In this document: positions 1 to 8,693 of the stretch, piece by piece | How positions within the stretch are numbered: the stretch's first letter is position 1 | How the letters are laid out: every line of letters starts with the position of its first letter | Source: Calditrichota bacterium | GTDB taxonomy: Bacteria > Zhuqueibacterota > Zhuqueibacteria > Thermofontimicrobiales > Thermofontimicrobiaceae | Assembly (NCBI GenBank): GCA_013152715.1 | Contig: JAADFU010000190.1 | Span: 1-64,000 of the forward strand | Reading direction: 5' to 3' | DNA length: 64,000 nt | The notes under the pieces: model-generated | The model's database searches: none | What the model saw: only the letters and a program-made list of their open reading frames with translations | What the model was told of the DNA's origin: nothing | Made by a program: the position numbers and the translations under genes

Positions 1-1
1 C

Positions 2-2974
2 GAAAAATCTTTGTTTCGAGATCTGTCCTTCCGTTGTGTCGGACCCGTAGTGATGAGCGGCAGAGTCGTCGACATTGAGCCGCATCCGACAGAACCGTAC
101 ACGTTTTTTGTCGCCTACGCCACTGGCGGACTCTGGCGCACCAGCAGCAATGGTCAGCGATTCGAGCCCTTGTTTGAAAACCAGAACGCTATCAGCATCG
201 GCGATATTGCTGTTGACCCGCGCAATCCGGACATCATCTGGGTTGGGACCGGCGAGAAAAATTCCAGCCGCAGCTCTTATTCAGGCACAGGGATTTACAA
301 AACGATCGATGGCGGAAAAAGCTGGGCATTCATGGGATTGGCTGATATTCACCACACAGGCAGAATTGTTATTCATCCGCAAAATTCAGACATCGTTTAC
401 GTTGCCGCGCTGGGACATCTTTACACGGAGAATGAGGAACGGGGCGTTTATCGGACAAAAGACGGCGGCAAAACATGGGAAAAAATTCTCTACGTGAGTC
501 CGCGCACCGGCTTTGTCGATTTGGTCATTTCGCCAAAAGATCCAAATATCATTTTTGCCGCAGCCTGGGAAAAAGATCGCAAGGCCTGGAATTTCGTCGA
601 GGGAGGAAATGAAAGCGGCATTTACAAATCCACTGACGGCGGCGACAACTGGACGCGGCTGAGCGGCGGCTTTCCCCAGGGCAAATTTGTGGGAAGAATT
701 GGACTGGCAGTTTACCCTGAAAACCCTGACATCGTTTATGCCATCATGGACAATCAAAAAATCCGACCCAAAAAAGATCAGAAAGAAACGGCAGCCATCA
801 GCGCGAAAAAACTGCTACACATGAAAAAAAAGGATTTGCTGGCGCTTTCGGACAATGAGTTCGAAGGTTTTTTGCGCAGATATGGTTTTCAAAAAAAATA
901 TTCTGCTGAAATTGTTCGCGAGATGATTGTCAATGACGAACTAACAAAGGACGATTTGCTGGAATTCATTCGCAAAAATAATCCTCATGCATTCGATCCG
1001 CAGATCATAGGAGCTGAAATTTACCGCAGCGACGATGGCGGCGCCTCATGGCGAAAAATGAACGAAGATTACATCAACAGTTTCTACAGCACTTACGGAT
1101 ATTATTTCGGCGAAATTCGTGTCGCTCCGCACGATCCGAATCGGATTTACATTCTGGGCATTCCTTTGCTGACTTCGGCAGACGGCGGAAAATCAATCGA
1201 ATGGGTCAGCGGAAAAGGAGTCCACGGAGATCACCATGCATTTTGGATTGACCCCAATTTTCCGAATCATTTGATCGACGGCAACGATGGCGGGCTAAAC
1301 ATTTCCTACGACGGGGGAAAAAGCTGGTGGAAATTGAACTACGTCCCTGTGGGTCAATTTTATTCCGTGAATGTGGATATGGCAGAGCCGTACAATATTT
1401 ACGGTGGTTTGCAGGATAATGGCGTTTACAAAGGATCAAGCAAATCAGTTCCTCTAAAAACTTCGCCATGGAAAGCCATTTACGGTGGCGATGGCATGCA
1501 AGTACAGATTGATCCGAAAGATTTTACTGTTTACACTGGTTTTCAATTCGGGAATTACGCCAGAATCAATCAAAAAACCAAAAAAAGAACTTCGATCACG
1601 CCAATGCCCGATATCAAAGATCCTGGACTTCGATACAACTGGCAGACACCGATCTGGCTCTCTGCGCATTGTTCCAATGTGCTCTATTTTGGGGCAAATC
1701 GCCTCTATCGTTCACTGGATCGCGGCGACACGTGGCAGGCAATTAGTCCGGATTTGACGACAAATCCGAAAGAGATTGGCGATGTTCCTTATGCCACAAT
1801 CACTTCCATAATGGAAAGCCCGATTACTTTCGGCTTAATTTACGTGGGTACCGACGACGGCAGAATTCACGTCACTCGCGACGGCGGCTACACCTGGAAA
1901 GAAATTGGTAAATCTCTACCGCAAGGTTTGTGGTGCAGCCGCGTGATCGCATCTTATTACGACGAGGGAACTGCCTACGTCACTCTCAACGGCTACCGCG
2001 ACGATGATTTCCGCGCTTACGTTTTTCGCACGCGCGATTTTGGAGAAAACTGGAAATCCATCAAATCAAATATGCCGGATGAGGCATTGAACGTCATTCG
2101 CGAAGATCCGTACAATCCGCACGTTCTGTATGTCGGCAGCGACAAGGGAGTTTTTGTCTCCATTAATGACGGAAAAAGCTGGGACGTCTTGCAAACCGGA
2201 ATTCCCATCGTTCCGGCGCATGACATGGTCATTCATCCGAGAGATCACGAACTTGTCGTCGGAACCCACGGCAGAAGCATTTACGTAATCAATGTCAAAC
2301 CGATTCAGGAGTTGACGCCGGTTGTCATGAAAAAAGTCGTGCATTTATTTGAGCCGAAAGAAATTCGGGAAGAAGCTCGCTGGAAAAGAGCGCCATCATT
2401 CTGGGCCAGACCTTCCGAGCCTACTCTTCTTGACATTCATTATTGGCTGAATCAATCCGACGATGTAAAAATTCTGGTCAAAAACAAAAAAGGCCAGGTA
2501 CTGCGAACTTTGAAAGACAAAGGTATTCGCGGAATTAATACTCTGAAGTGGGATTTGACAATCGACCGAAATATTGCTTTTGCCAATGAAGTGGCCGCTG
2601 CACAGAAAGAGCTTAAATCTTTGGCCAAAAAGTTGGCAAAAGCGAAAAAAGAAAATAAGAAAATCACTGAGATACAAACGCTTGAAGGAAAGATTACTCG
2701 CGCCAAAGAAAAAATCCGCCAAATCACAGAGAAAATTAGCAAATTAAAAAAATACGGGAAACTTGCTGAAAAGAAACTGCGGAAAAAAGTGGCTCCGGCG
2801 TACCTATCAAAGGGGAATTTCACTATTGAAGTTCATGCCGGAAAATTTTCAGACTCCAAAACTCTGAAAGTTCTTCCTCTGCGGGAGCGGAAATCGAAAA
2901 CCGATCCGGATGTCAAACGAAAATGGGAAATGGAAAAAAGACGGAAAAAAATAAAAAAAGAATATAGCAAATAG
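2..2974 (+). CDS. Sortilin/VPS10-like Asp-box beta-propeller protein, 5' end outside window
   Basis: The reading frame is open to the window edge, so the true start and any signal peptide lie upstream. The first possible start codon inside the window (TTG at 11) sits in the middle of conserved sequence (FRCVGPVVMSGRV). About 990 residues are visible. At least nine Asp-box motifs (S/T-x-D-x-G-x-x-W, such as TIDGGKSW, STDGGDNW and SYDGGKSW) run through the first ~750 residues, as in sortilin-type multi-bladed propellers often annotated as glycosyl hydrolases. No glycosidase active site is recognised, so catalysis is not claimed. Two features interrupt or follow the propeller: a charged, probably helical insertion at about residues 250-330, and a Lys/Glu-rich predicted coiled coil at about 855-920 before a short C-terminal beta region. 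The gene converges on the GWxTD gene and ends at a shared terminator. It is probably secreted or periplasmic. Confidence 0.85.
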   Translation, partial: EKSLFRDLSFRCVGPVVMSGRVVDIEPHPTEPYTFFVAYATGGLWRTSSNGQRFEPLFENQNAISIGDIAVDPRNPDIIWVGTGEKNSSRSSYSGTGIYKTIDGGKSWAFMGLADIHHTGRIVIHPQNSDIVYVAALGHLYTENEERGVYRTKDGGKTWEKILYVSPRTGFVDLVISPKDPNIIFAAAWEKDRKAWNFVEGGNESGIYKSTDGGDNWTRLSGGFPQGKFVGRIGLAVYPENPDIVYAIMDNQKIRPKKDQKETAAISAKKLLHMKKKDLLALSDNEFEGFLRRYGFQKKYSAEIVREMIVNDELTKDDLLEFIRKNNPHAFDPQIIGAEIYRSDDGGASWRKMNEDYINSFYSTYGYYFGEIRVAPHDPNRIYILGIPLLTSADGGKSIEWVSGKGVHGDHHAFWIDPNFPNHLIDGNDGGLNISYDGGKSWWKLNYVPVGQFYSVNVDMAEPYNIYGGLQDNGVYKGSSKSVPLKTSPWKAIYGGDGMQVQIDPKDFTVYTGFQFGNYARINQKTKKRTSITPMPDIKDPGLRYNWQTPIWLSAHCSNVLYFGANRLYRSLDRGDTWQAISPDLTTNPKEIGDVPYATITSIMESPITFGLIYVGTDDGRIHVTRDGGYTWKEIGKSLPQGLWCSRVIASYYDEGTAYVTLNGYRDDDFRAYVFRTRDFGENWKSIKSNMPDEALNVIREDPYNPHVLYVGSDKGVFVSINDGKSWDVLQTGIPIVPAHDMVIHPRDHELVVGTHGRSIYVINVKPIQELTPVVMKKVVHLFEPKEIREEARWKRAPSFWARPSEPTLLDIHYWLNQSDDVKILVKNKKGQVLRTLKDKGIRGINTLKWDLTIDRNIAFANEVAAAQKELKSLAKKLAKAKKENKKITEIQTLEGKITRAKEKIRQITEKISKLKKYGKLAEKKLRKKVAPAYLSKGNFTIEVHAGKFSDSKTLKVLPLRERKSKTDPDVKRKWEMEKRRKKIKKEYSK

Positions 2975-2988
2975 ATTGTTGAAAGCAA

Positions 2989-3020
2989 AAAGGGAGCGCA
3001 GCAGCGTTCCCTTTCTTTCT
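2989..3020. terminator. Bidirectional rho-independent terminator between convergent genes
   Basis: An 11-bp stem (AAAGGGAGCGC at 2989-2999 with GCGTTCCCTTT at 3004-3014, one G-T wobble, AGCA loop) lies 14 nt after the stop of the propeller gene. A pyrimidine/T-rich tail follows on the plus strand. The minus strand reads into TTTTTGC after the same stem, so it can end both convergent transcripts. Confidence 0.85.
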
Positions 3021-3028
3021 TTAAAAAA

Positions 3029-4573
3029 TCACTTCAAAATAAATCGCCGCAACTGTTTCGCGTTTTGCCCGGAATTCAAATCCGTCACTTCGATTTGCAA
3101 GCTGGTGGCGCCAGTCGCTACCTTGGAAAAATCAATGGAAAGGTAAATTTGCTGAAATTCATCCTGGCCCTCGTTCTCGAAACTGCTGCCGACCGTCTCC
3201 TTCTTTTTCTTCCCGATGAGATGACTAACAAATTGAATGGCAGACGCCAACACCGACTCAGAATATTCGGTCATTGATTTAATTTTATAATCCACTTTAA
3301 AACGGGTTCTGCCGGTCTCATCTTTTTTCAGATTGTAAATTTCAAAATAAATGTAAATTGGTTTATCCTTGTGGAACTGATTTCCGAGGTAAGGAACGAC
3401 CTGAATGTTGTTCGGCTTCAAATTACGAAAATTTTTCATTCCCTCGCGGATCAGCGAAGAAAATTGAATTTGGCTGAGCATCAGGGAATCGCCGGAAAAA
3501 TCAGGTACAGTCAGGTGCGACCGCAAAATAGCCAGTCGATTGCCCCCGATATTATCCAAACGTAAAATTACGTAATAATTGCCAGGCATCAGCTCTTCGG
3601 TGTGTTGATTGAGATAAATCCGTTTTTGAATTTGCTGCTTGCTATTCGCGACAAGTTTGAGCGTTTCTGTTTTGTCAATTATTTTTTGAAATTTATCATT
3701 AAAAATCGTTAGTTGCCTTTCAACAAGCGACTCGAAAGGCACATGACTGCCGGCTTTGAAAGACAACTGGTTCATGGCAAAGCTGTAATAAAATTCCACG
3801 CGGGAAAATCCCAATTTTGACCTGAAAACGCAAGCATCAAGGCGTGCGTCCAGCGCGACTTTATTGTAAGAAAAAGTGAATCGCGCCGGCGGAGCCGTTT
3901 CTTTGATGATCTGCTTCTCCGTCCTCAAACCATCAATGAGACGATGAAAGGCAGATTCAGACCTCAAACCTTCTTTCCCATTGAGGATGTCGCGAAAACC
4001 CAGATACTTTTGATGGAGAGATTCGCGCTCTGTGTACAGTTCAGCAGCGCGAAATACTTTTTCATTCAAAGGACCCGCTGTTACTGCGTCCAATAAATTG
4101 TTCACTTCGCGATAACCAAAACCAATCTGATGCACAAAATCGACAAATAAATTGTAATCATAATAAGCCCAGGTTTCATTATCATCGTATGGTTTTCCTA
4201 CGCCAGAGGAAAATACTCGATCATCCGGCGGGCCATATTTGATGTAATACTTCCCCCGGTCATCAACAAAAAGCGGCGCCACAAGACTGGAATAATGCTT
4301 TTGTGCATATTCCACTCGGGACAGAAATTCCTCGTAAAACTCATTTTTCTCTGCATTCGGCGTCGGATCGACAAGCTTCCAATATTTCATTTCGAATTGA
4401 TTTTTTTCCTTATTATCATAAATCTCATCATAAACTTCTCGCGCGTTGTCGGGTAAAATCAAACGAAAAATCGCTTGTCGCTGCTTGTCGTTTTTGAAAA
4501 TATCTTGGGCAAAAATATGATTTACAGCGAATAATATGACAAAAAAAATCGTAATGTGACGGAAAAATCGCAC
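3029..4573 (-). CDS. GWxTD domain-containing protein, secreted or periplasmic
   Basis: A 514-residue protein with a clear signal peptide (about residues 1-22, ending IFAQ). The GWxTD-type domain is at about 60-165 and shows the hallmark DDRGKYYIKYGPPDDR followed by ETWAYYDY. The first part of the name motif is degenerate here (DDRG where the family has TDRG). The C-terminal ~300 residues are beta-rich and not assigned. The start codon is GTG, directly followed by the signal peptide, and no better upstream start is visible. The SD is weak (TAGGTT). GWxTD proteins occur in many non-proteobacterial phyla, but their biochemical role is not established. The gene stands alone: the third surface module ends at a terminator upstream of it, and its own 3' end is the shared terminator at about 3.0 kb. 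Confidence 0.85.
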   Translation of the reverse strand: MRFFRHITIFFVILFAVNHIFAQDIFKNDKQRQAIFRLILPDNAREVYDEIYDNKEKNQFEMKYWKLVDPTPNAEKNEFYEEFLSRVEYAQKHYSSLVAPLFVDDRGKYYIKYGPPDDRVFSSGVGKPYDDNETWAYYDYNLFVDFVHQIGFGYREVNNLLDAVTAGPLNEKVFRAAELYTERESLHQKYLGFRDILNGKEGLRSESAFHRLIDGLRTEKQIIKETAPPARFTFSYNKVALDARLDACVFRSKLGFSRVEFYYSFAMNQLSFKAGSHVPFESLVERQLTIFNDKFQKIIDKTETLKLVANSKQQIQKRIYLNQHTEELMPGNYYVILRLDNIGGNRLAILRSHLTVPDFSGDSLMLSQIQFSSLIREGMKNFRNLKPNNIQVVPYLGNQFHKDKPIYIYFEIYNLKKDETGRTRFKVDYKIKSMTEYSESVLASAIQFVSHLIGKKKKETVGSSFENEGQDEFQQIYLSIDFSKVATGATSLQIEVTDLNSGQNAKQLRRFILK

Positions 4574-4723
4574 TATTTTTAACCTATAACAAAAAACAAT
4601 GTTTTAGTGATTTTTATTAAAAATTGGAGTTTCGAGCAGTAGCGGTCGAGTAGTTCCCCGCTTGAATTTCCAGATATCTCCATAGAACCAATAGCGCAAA
4701 ACTCTAATTAAAAAATATCATGC

Positions 4724-4761
4724 ACAAAAAATAGGGGCAGTGCTAAGTCAACGCTGCCCCT
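4724..4761 (-). terminator. Rho-independent terminator of the third surface module
   Basis: A 10-bp GC-rich stem (AGGGGCAGTG at 4733-4742 with CGCTGCCCCT at 4752-4761, one G-T wobble, 9-nt loop) begins 8 nt after the stop codon of the PorV-like gene. The minus strand then reads ATTTTTTG. Confidence 0.9.
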
Positions 4762-4769
4762 GATTCAAG

Positions 4770-5828
4770 TTATAACCCAAAAGTAAAAGAGAAACTATGC
4801 GTATTGGACAAGAGTCCCAAGTCGGTGTAGGAATAGTCCAACCGAACTTTAGACCCCAGTCCCGGAATTTTAAGATTAACCCCGGCGCCAAAAGCAAAAC
4901 GCAAATCATAAATGAGTTTCAAATTTTCTTTTTGGATCAATTCTTTCTCATCAAATTCTTTGGACCGATAGATGAGACCCCCGCGCAAGAAAAGCATGTC
5001 ATTCCAGGCATACTCCATACCGAATGTGCCATAAGGATTCACATCGCGCGGATCGTTGTAGTCCATATTTACTGTCACTCTGCTGTTCTCTCTGGAAATC
5101 GCATCCATTGAAACGCCAAGGCGAAAAATCAACGGCAATGTCCAGGCTTCAGTTTCCAAACGAGCTTCTTTCATCGGATTGCCTTCGATAACTTGATCAA
5201 TATCCGCTTTTGTCATCTGGTCTGTGCCGCGCATCGTCATCTTTCCGCCGAAGTTGCTAATGCTCATTCCGATTTTCATGCCGTGGAACCCGGTTGTGAA
5301 CTGAGTCCCCGCGTCAACGGCAATCGTACTGGCAGAAGAAAAGCTAATGGACTCATGCACATATTTGAATTGCACGCCTACCATAAATCTATCAGTGAGC
5401 TGACGCGCATAGCCAATGCCCAACGCCAAATCGCCGGCGGAAAAATAGGCGCCGGTTCCATAGGGCTCGGAGGGCGTCGTTCTCTCCATTTCATTCATGG
5501 ATAGCGAATTGAAGCTCACACCGATTGTCCCGAGAGACCCTAACGGATAAACAATTCCCACGAAGCTATGCTGGACATCCAAGATCCAATCAGTGTACGA
5601 AACGCCTACCTCCAATGAGTTCACTTGCGCGATTCCCGCCGGGTTCCAATACAGAGAACTAAAATCGTTGGCATTCGCCACAAAGGCGCCGCCCATTGCT
5701 AACGCGCGCGGCCCTATTCCGATCTTCAAAAAGTTCGCTGAGGATGTGCCCGTGTTATCGTTCCCGGCAAATACCAGCGTGACGCTCAGAAGGAGGCAAA
5801 GAAGAATATATGAAACTTTTTTATTCAT
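4770..5828 (-). CDS. PorV/PorQ-family outer-membrane beta-barrel protein (module C)
   Basis: 352 residues with an N-terminal signal peptide (about 1-21). The family signature follows at once: FLKIGIGPRALAMGGAFVA, then SLYWNPAGIA. The rest is alternating beta strands ending in an aromatic outer-membrane signal (SFSFTFGL). PorV-type proteins are FadL-like barrels. In the type IX system PorV escorts substrates carrying a C-terminal sorting domain. Whether this paralogue does so is inference from context: it lies 44 nt downstream of a large secreted protein with a sorting-like C-terminus and is last in its transcription unit. SD GGAGG lies 7 nt before the ATG. The other two copies here are more similar to each other than to this one (NANDFSSLYW here, VANDxSALYW in both others). 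Confidence 0.88.
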   Translation of the reverse strand: MNKKVSYILLCLLLSVTLVFAGNDNTGTSSANFLKIGIGPRALAMGGAFVANANDFSSLYWNPAGIAQVNSLEVGVSYTDWILDVQHSFVGIVYPLGSLGTIGVSFNSLSMNEMERTTPSEPYGTGAYFSAGDLALGIGYARQLTDRFMVGVQFKYVHESISFSSASTIAVDAGTQFTTGFHGMKIGMSISNFGGKMTMRGTDQMTKADIDQVIEGNPMKEARLETEAWTLPLIFRLGVSMDAISRENSRVTVNMDYNDPRDVNPYGTFGMEYAWNDMLFLRGGLIYRSKEFDEKELIQKENLKLIYDLRFAFGAGVNLKIPGLGSKVRLDYSYTDLGLLSNTHSFSFTFGL

Positions 5829-5872
5829 TGTATTTCCTCCAAACTGTTGAAATTTTTAGTCGTTGCCAAATC

Positions 5873-8662
5873 CTATTTTATGATGGCAAATTTGCCCATT
5901 TTTTCGCCGACGCCATCGGCTTTAACGTAATAGAAAAAGATGCCAAAAGCCACTTCCTGATCGTTGTAAGTCCATAAATTCCATGCCTCTACAGCGGGGC
6001 CACGATAGCCGTCGCTTCCCGGTTCATGGTGCAAAATTTGCACCAGATCACCGGACACTGTAAAAATTCTAATCTCACAACGCTCCGGCAAATTATGGAA
6101 TTGAATTTCCCTCACCCAGGGCGTTTGCGCATTTTCATAGGAAGAAGTCACGGCATAAGGATTGGGAACGACTCTGATCTGATCGAGCGATTTTTCGTCA
6201 GCTCCGGCAGTTGTCGCTGCTTTGGTTGTCAGAGTGAACAAATCCTGTGAAGTCAACGGTTTCAACGTGAAAACTTTGGCGATGTCGCCTTGCTGCGGCG
6301 GAACTTCAGTTACAGTGGTATCACTCGGCGCAGACAATATTATCTGCCAGGTCATTTTTACCTTACCGTCAATCGTTTCGCGGAGTTGCAGAACATCGCC
6401 ACTGGTCCAGGTCGATTTCATTTCCGGAGTCGTATCGGTGTCTGCGGCCTTGAAATTTCCGATATCAGCCTGGGTCCCCAGTGTAACATTCCAAATTTCA
6501 AACGGGAGCACCATCGTCGGCGGGAAAAATGCCGTATCGCCCGTGGCAGTGAAACGGACTTCATAATTGTAAGGTAAGGGGCTTCCTGATGTTGCGTAAA
6601 TTTTCCAGTTACAATTGCTGGAGTCTCCGGATTCAGTAACCCAACCACTCCGCTGATCGTCGAAAGCAACAGCATCCTCATCAACTATTTTTAACTTGAT
6701 ACCATCAAAAGTGGGTGTATCTTCTTCGCCATGAACTTTCGCCACATCTTTCAGGACATAGTCGCCCTTATTTTCATCGTAAACGCTAAACATCTTTTGT
6801 GCGGAATTTGTTGTGTCATCAAAGGTGATAGTATAGACGTTATCCTGAACAGCATCTTCGTCCATGACTTCCCAGAGGAGCTCAACCGTTGTATTTCCCT
6901 GCCTTGTGAAAGAGAGGTCAGGACCTGTATATCCAGCAGGTTTCCCTTGCGGAATCACAGAGACAGTGTTATCGCCTTCATAAATTGCCTTAGAGAGTCT
7001 GGCATTTTCCATGGGCGGCACCGGCAAAATCTCCCAAACATCGTCATGATCGTACGCACACACAGCATACCAATATTCGACCCCATTTTTTAAATTTTTA
7101 TCCACAAATTTATGACGCAAACCAGTGTCGTTGCCCAGATAAAAATAGGGGTCAATCGCGCTGTTCCCTTTCACGCCGTCTTGCAAGTCATATTGAGCTG
7201 TTGGTAAATATCCAACCAGAGCGCCGATAGAATTGTTGATTGGATCTCCCCAGGTCAAACCGCGATCCGTGGAACGGTAGATTTTATAGCCTTCAAAAGC
7301 ATTATGGCCTGTAAAATCATCTACATCGCTTTCACTCGGGTCGGCGTCCCAGTACAGAGTAACCATGCGATCCCCAGCGACAGCACGTACATTCGGCATC
7401 GCCGGCGGACTGGCTGTCTTATAATTTAGGTCGTAAATTGTCTGGCACAGCGCTGCATTCGCCAATAAATCGGCCTTATTTAACCCAAAAACATTGGCAA
7501 ACGTAAAAGTCACAGTCTGACCAGGCGCTAAATCAAAAGGTCCCGACGCATGGAGAGAAGTGATGTCCGGACCGTAAGTATTAGGTGTCTGTGTCCAATC
7601 TCCCGGGGCAGGTGTAACATTGTCAATCGGCGAGATTCCGGAAGATAGCATGTTGTACACATCCGCCTGAGTCGGAACAAAAAAGTCATCGTACGTGGCA
7701 ATGAACAGCGTCGTCAAACCCAGTTCCTTGCCATCCGGTCCTTTCGGCGTTTCCAACATTTTCAAACCCTGCCAGGCAACGCCTTTCTCAATGTAGCCGG
7801 CGGATTTATCGTCTCCGTCCCAAATATAAAGAAAATTCCCGAGGATACTATCCTCTTCCACCGGGATGAATACGCCGTAGTCATCCATCCACTCGCTGGA
7901 GCCTTCCTCGGGACAATCCATGTCAGTATGTATTCCGACGTAGCAATCTTTGATTGTGTCGGTGCCTGTATTTGTGATATAATATTTGAAAACGATCATA
8001 TCTTCCGCCAGGACGCTCGACCATTGCATACCGCGGCCAAAAGTTTTGAGATGCAGAGGCGTAAGTTGCTGACAGGTCGGATCGTCGTCAACAGCCATCC
8101 AGACACCTTCGGCGTCAGCGGCAATTTCGCCATCCTCATAAACGCCGGGGAATCCTTTTGATCCGACGGGTCCCGCATCAGCAGGCCAGGAAGCGGGCCA
8201 TGATTCGGGTTTGTTGCTCATCGCCAGGCCATTTTCGCCTACTCCGGAGTCGTATCCCGGAAGCGGCTCGTAATGGTTTTCATTGACATCTTCGTAGCAG
8301 CCGCGCGTGCCATTGGAAATGCGCTTTTCACCGTTCAGAATTCCGCCAACGATTAGGGCTTCGCACCACTGGTAAGTAATGCCAGCACCAATCGGATACT
8401 CAAAAGTGAGCATTTCGCGGCTGTAGCCCAGCCGGTTGGCATTGTTAATTTCCAGACCTATTTTTCCAACGTCAAAGCGACCGTATTTTCTGTCATTGAA
8501 GCCGCTGGGTTTAGCCAACTTATTATCCCAGCCGCGTTCCTTGCACAGTTTATCGTAATACTCCCATTTTGACATCCCGACTTTTTTTTGAGCAAAAGAA
8601 ATTTGCGACATGCCCAAAGTGACCACGGAGATCAATAACAGGAGCGATACTTTTTTCATCAT
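5873..8662 (-). CDS. Large secreted protein with FN3-like domain and sorting-like C-terminus (module C cargo)
   Basis: 929 residues; function not recognised. A signal peptide (about 1-24, ending SFAQ) is followed by a beta-rich N-terminal region of ~400 residues containing YYITNTGTDTIKDCYVG, a pattern shared with the two other large proteins here. A fibronectin type III-like unit lies at about 418-545 (VTLYWDADPS to YWYAVCAYDHDD). The last 104 residues (826-929) begin LDQIRVVPNPY and end GEKMGKFAIIK, and align without net gaps to the C-termini of the other two. This resembles a T9SS sorting domain but is not the canonical form. Unlike its relatives it lacks the central Asp-rich calcium-binding-like segment and the N-terminal GIHxGN motif. 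SD GGAGG lies 7 nt before the first of two adjacent ATG codons. It sits between a TonB-dependent receptor gene and a PorV-like gene. Confidence 0.8.
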   Translation of the reverse strand: MMKKVSLLLLISVVTLGMSQISFAQKKVGMSKWEYYDKLCKERGWDNKLAKPSGFNDRKYGRFDVGKIGLEINNANRLGYSREMLTFEYPIGAGITYQWCEALIVGGILNGEKRISNGTRGCYEDVNENHYEPLPGYDSGVGENGLAMSNKPESWPASWPADAGPVGSKGFPGVYEDGEIAADAEGVWMAVDDDPTCQQLTPLHLKTFGRGMQWSSVLAEDMIVFKYYITNTGTDTIKDCYVGIHTDMDCPEEGSSEWMDDYGVFIPVEEDSILGNFLYIWDGDDKSAGYIEKGVAWQGLKMLETPKGPDGKELGLTTLFIATYDDFFVPTQADVYNMLSSGISPIDNVTPAPGDWTQTPNTYGPDITSLHASGPFDLAPGQTVTFTFANVFGLNKADLLANAALCQTIYDLNYKTASPPAMPNVRAVAGDRMVTLYWDADPSESDVDDFTGHNAFEGYKIYRSTDRGLTWGDPINNSIGALVGYLPTAQYDLQDGVKGNSAIDPYFYLGNDTGLRHKFVDKNLKNGVEYWYAVCAYDHDDVWEILPVPPMENARLSKAIYEGDNTVSVIPQGKPAGYTGPDLSFTRQGNTTVELLWEVMDEDAVQDNVYTITFDDTTNSAQKMFSVYDENKGDYVLKDVAKVHGEEDTPTFDGIKLKIVDEDAVAFDDQRSGWVTESGDSSNCNWKIYATSGSPLPYNYEVRFTATGDTAFFPPTMVLPFEIWNVTLGTQADIGNFKAADTDTTPEMKSTWTSGDVLQLRETIDGKVKMTWQIILSAPSDTTVTEVPPQQGDIAKVFTLKPLTSQDLFTLTTKAATTAGADEKSLDQIRVVPNPYAVTSSYENAQTPWVREIQFHNLPERCEIRIFTVSGDLVQILHHEPGSDGYRGPAVEAWNLWTYNDQEVAFGIFFYYVKADGVGEKMGKFAIIK

Positions 8663-8693
8663 ATTATTTCCTCCTGATGATTTAAGAAGTTGA

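Noticed and set aside
11-13. TTG as true start of the propeller protein
   Set aside because: The frame is open upstream and conserved family sequence already covers this point; no signal peptide follows.
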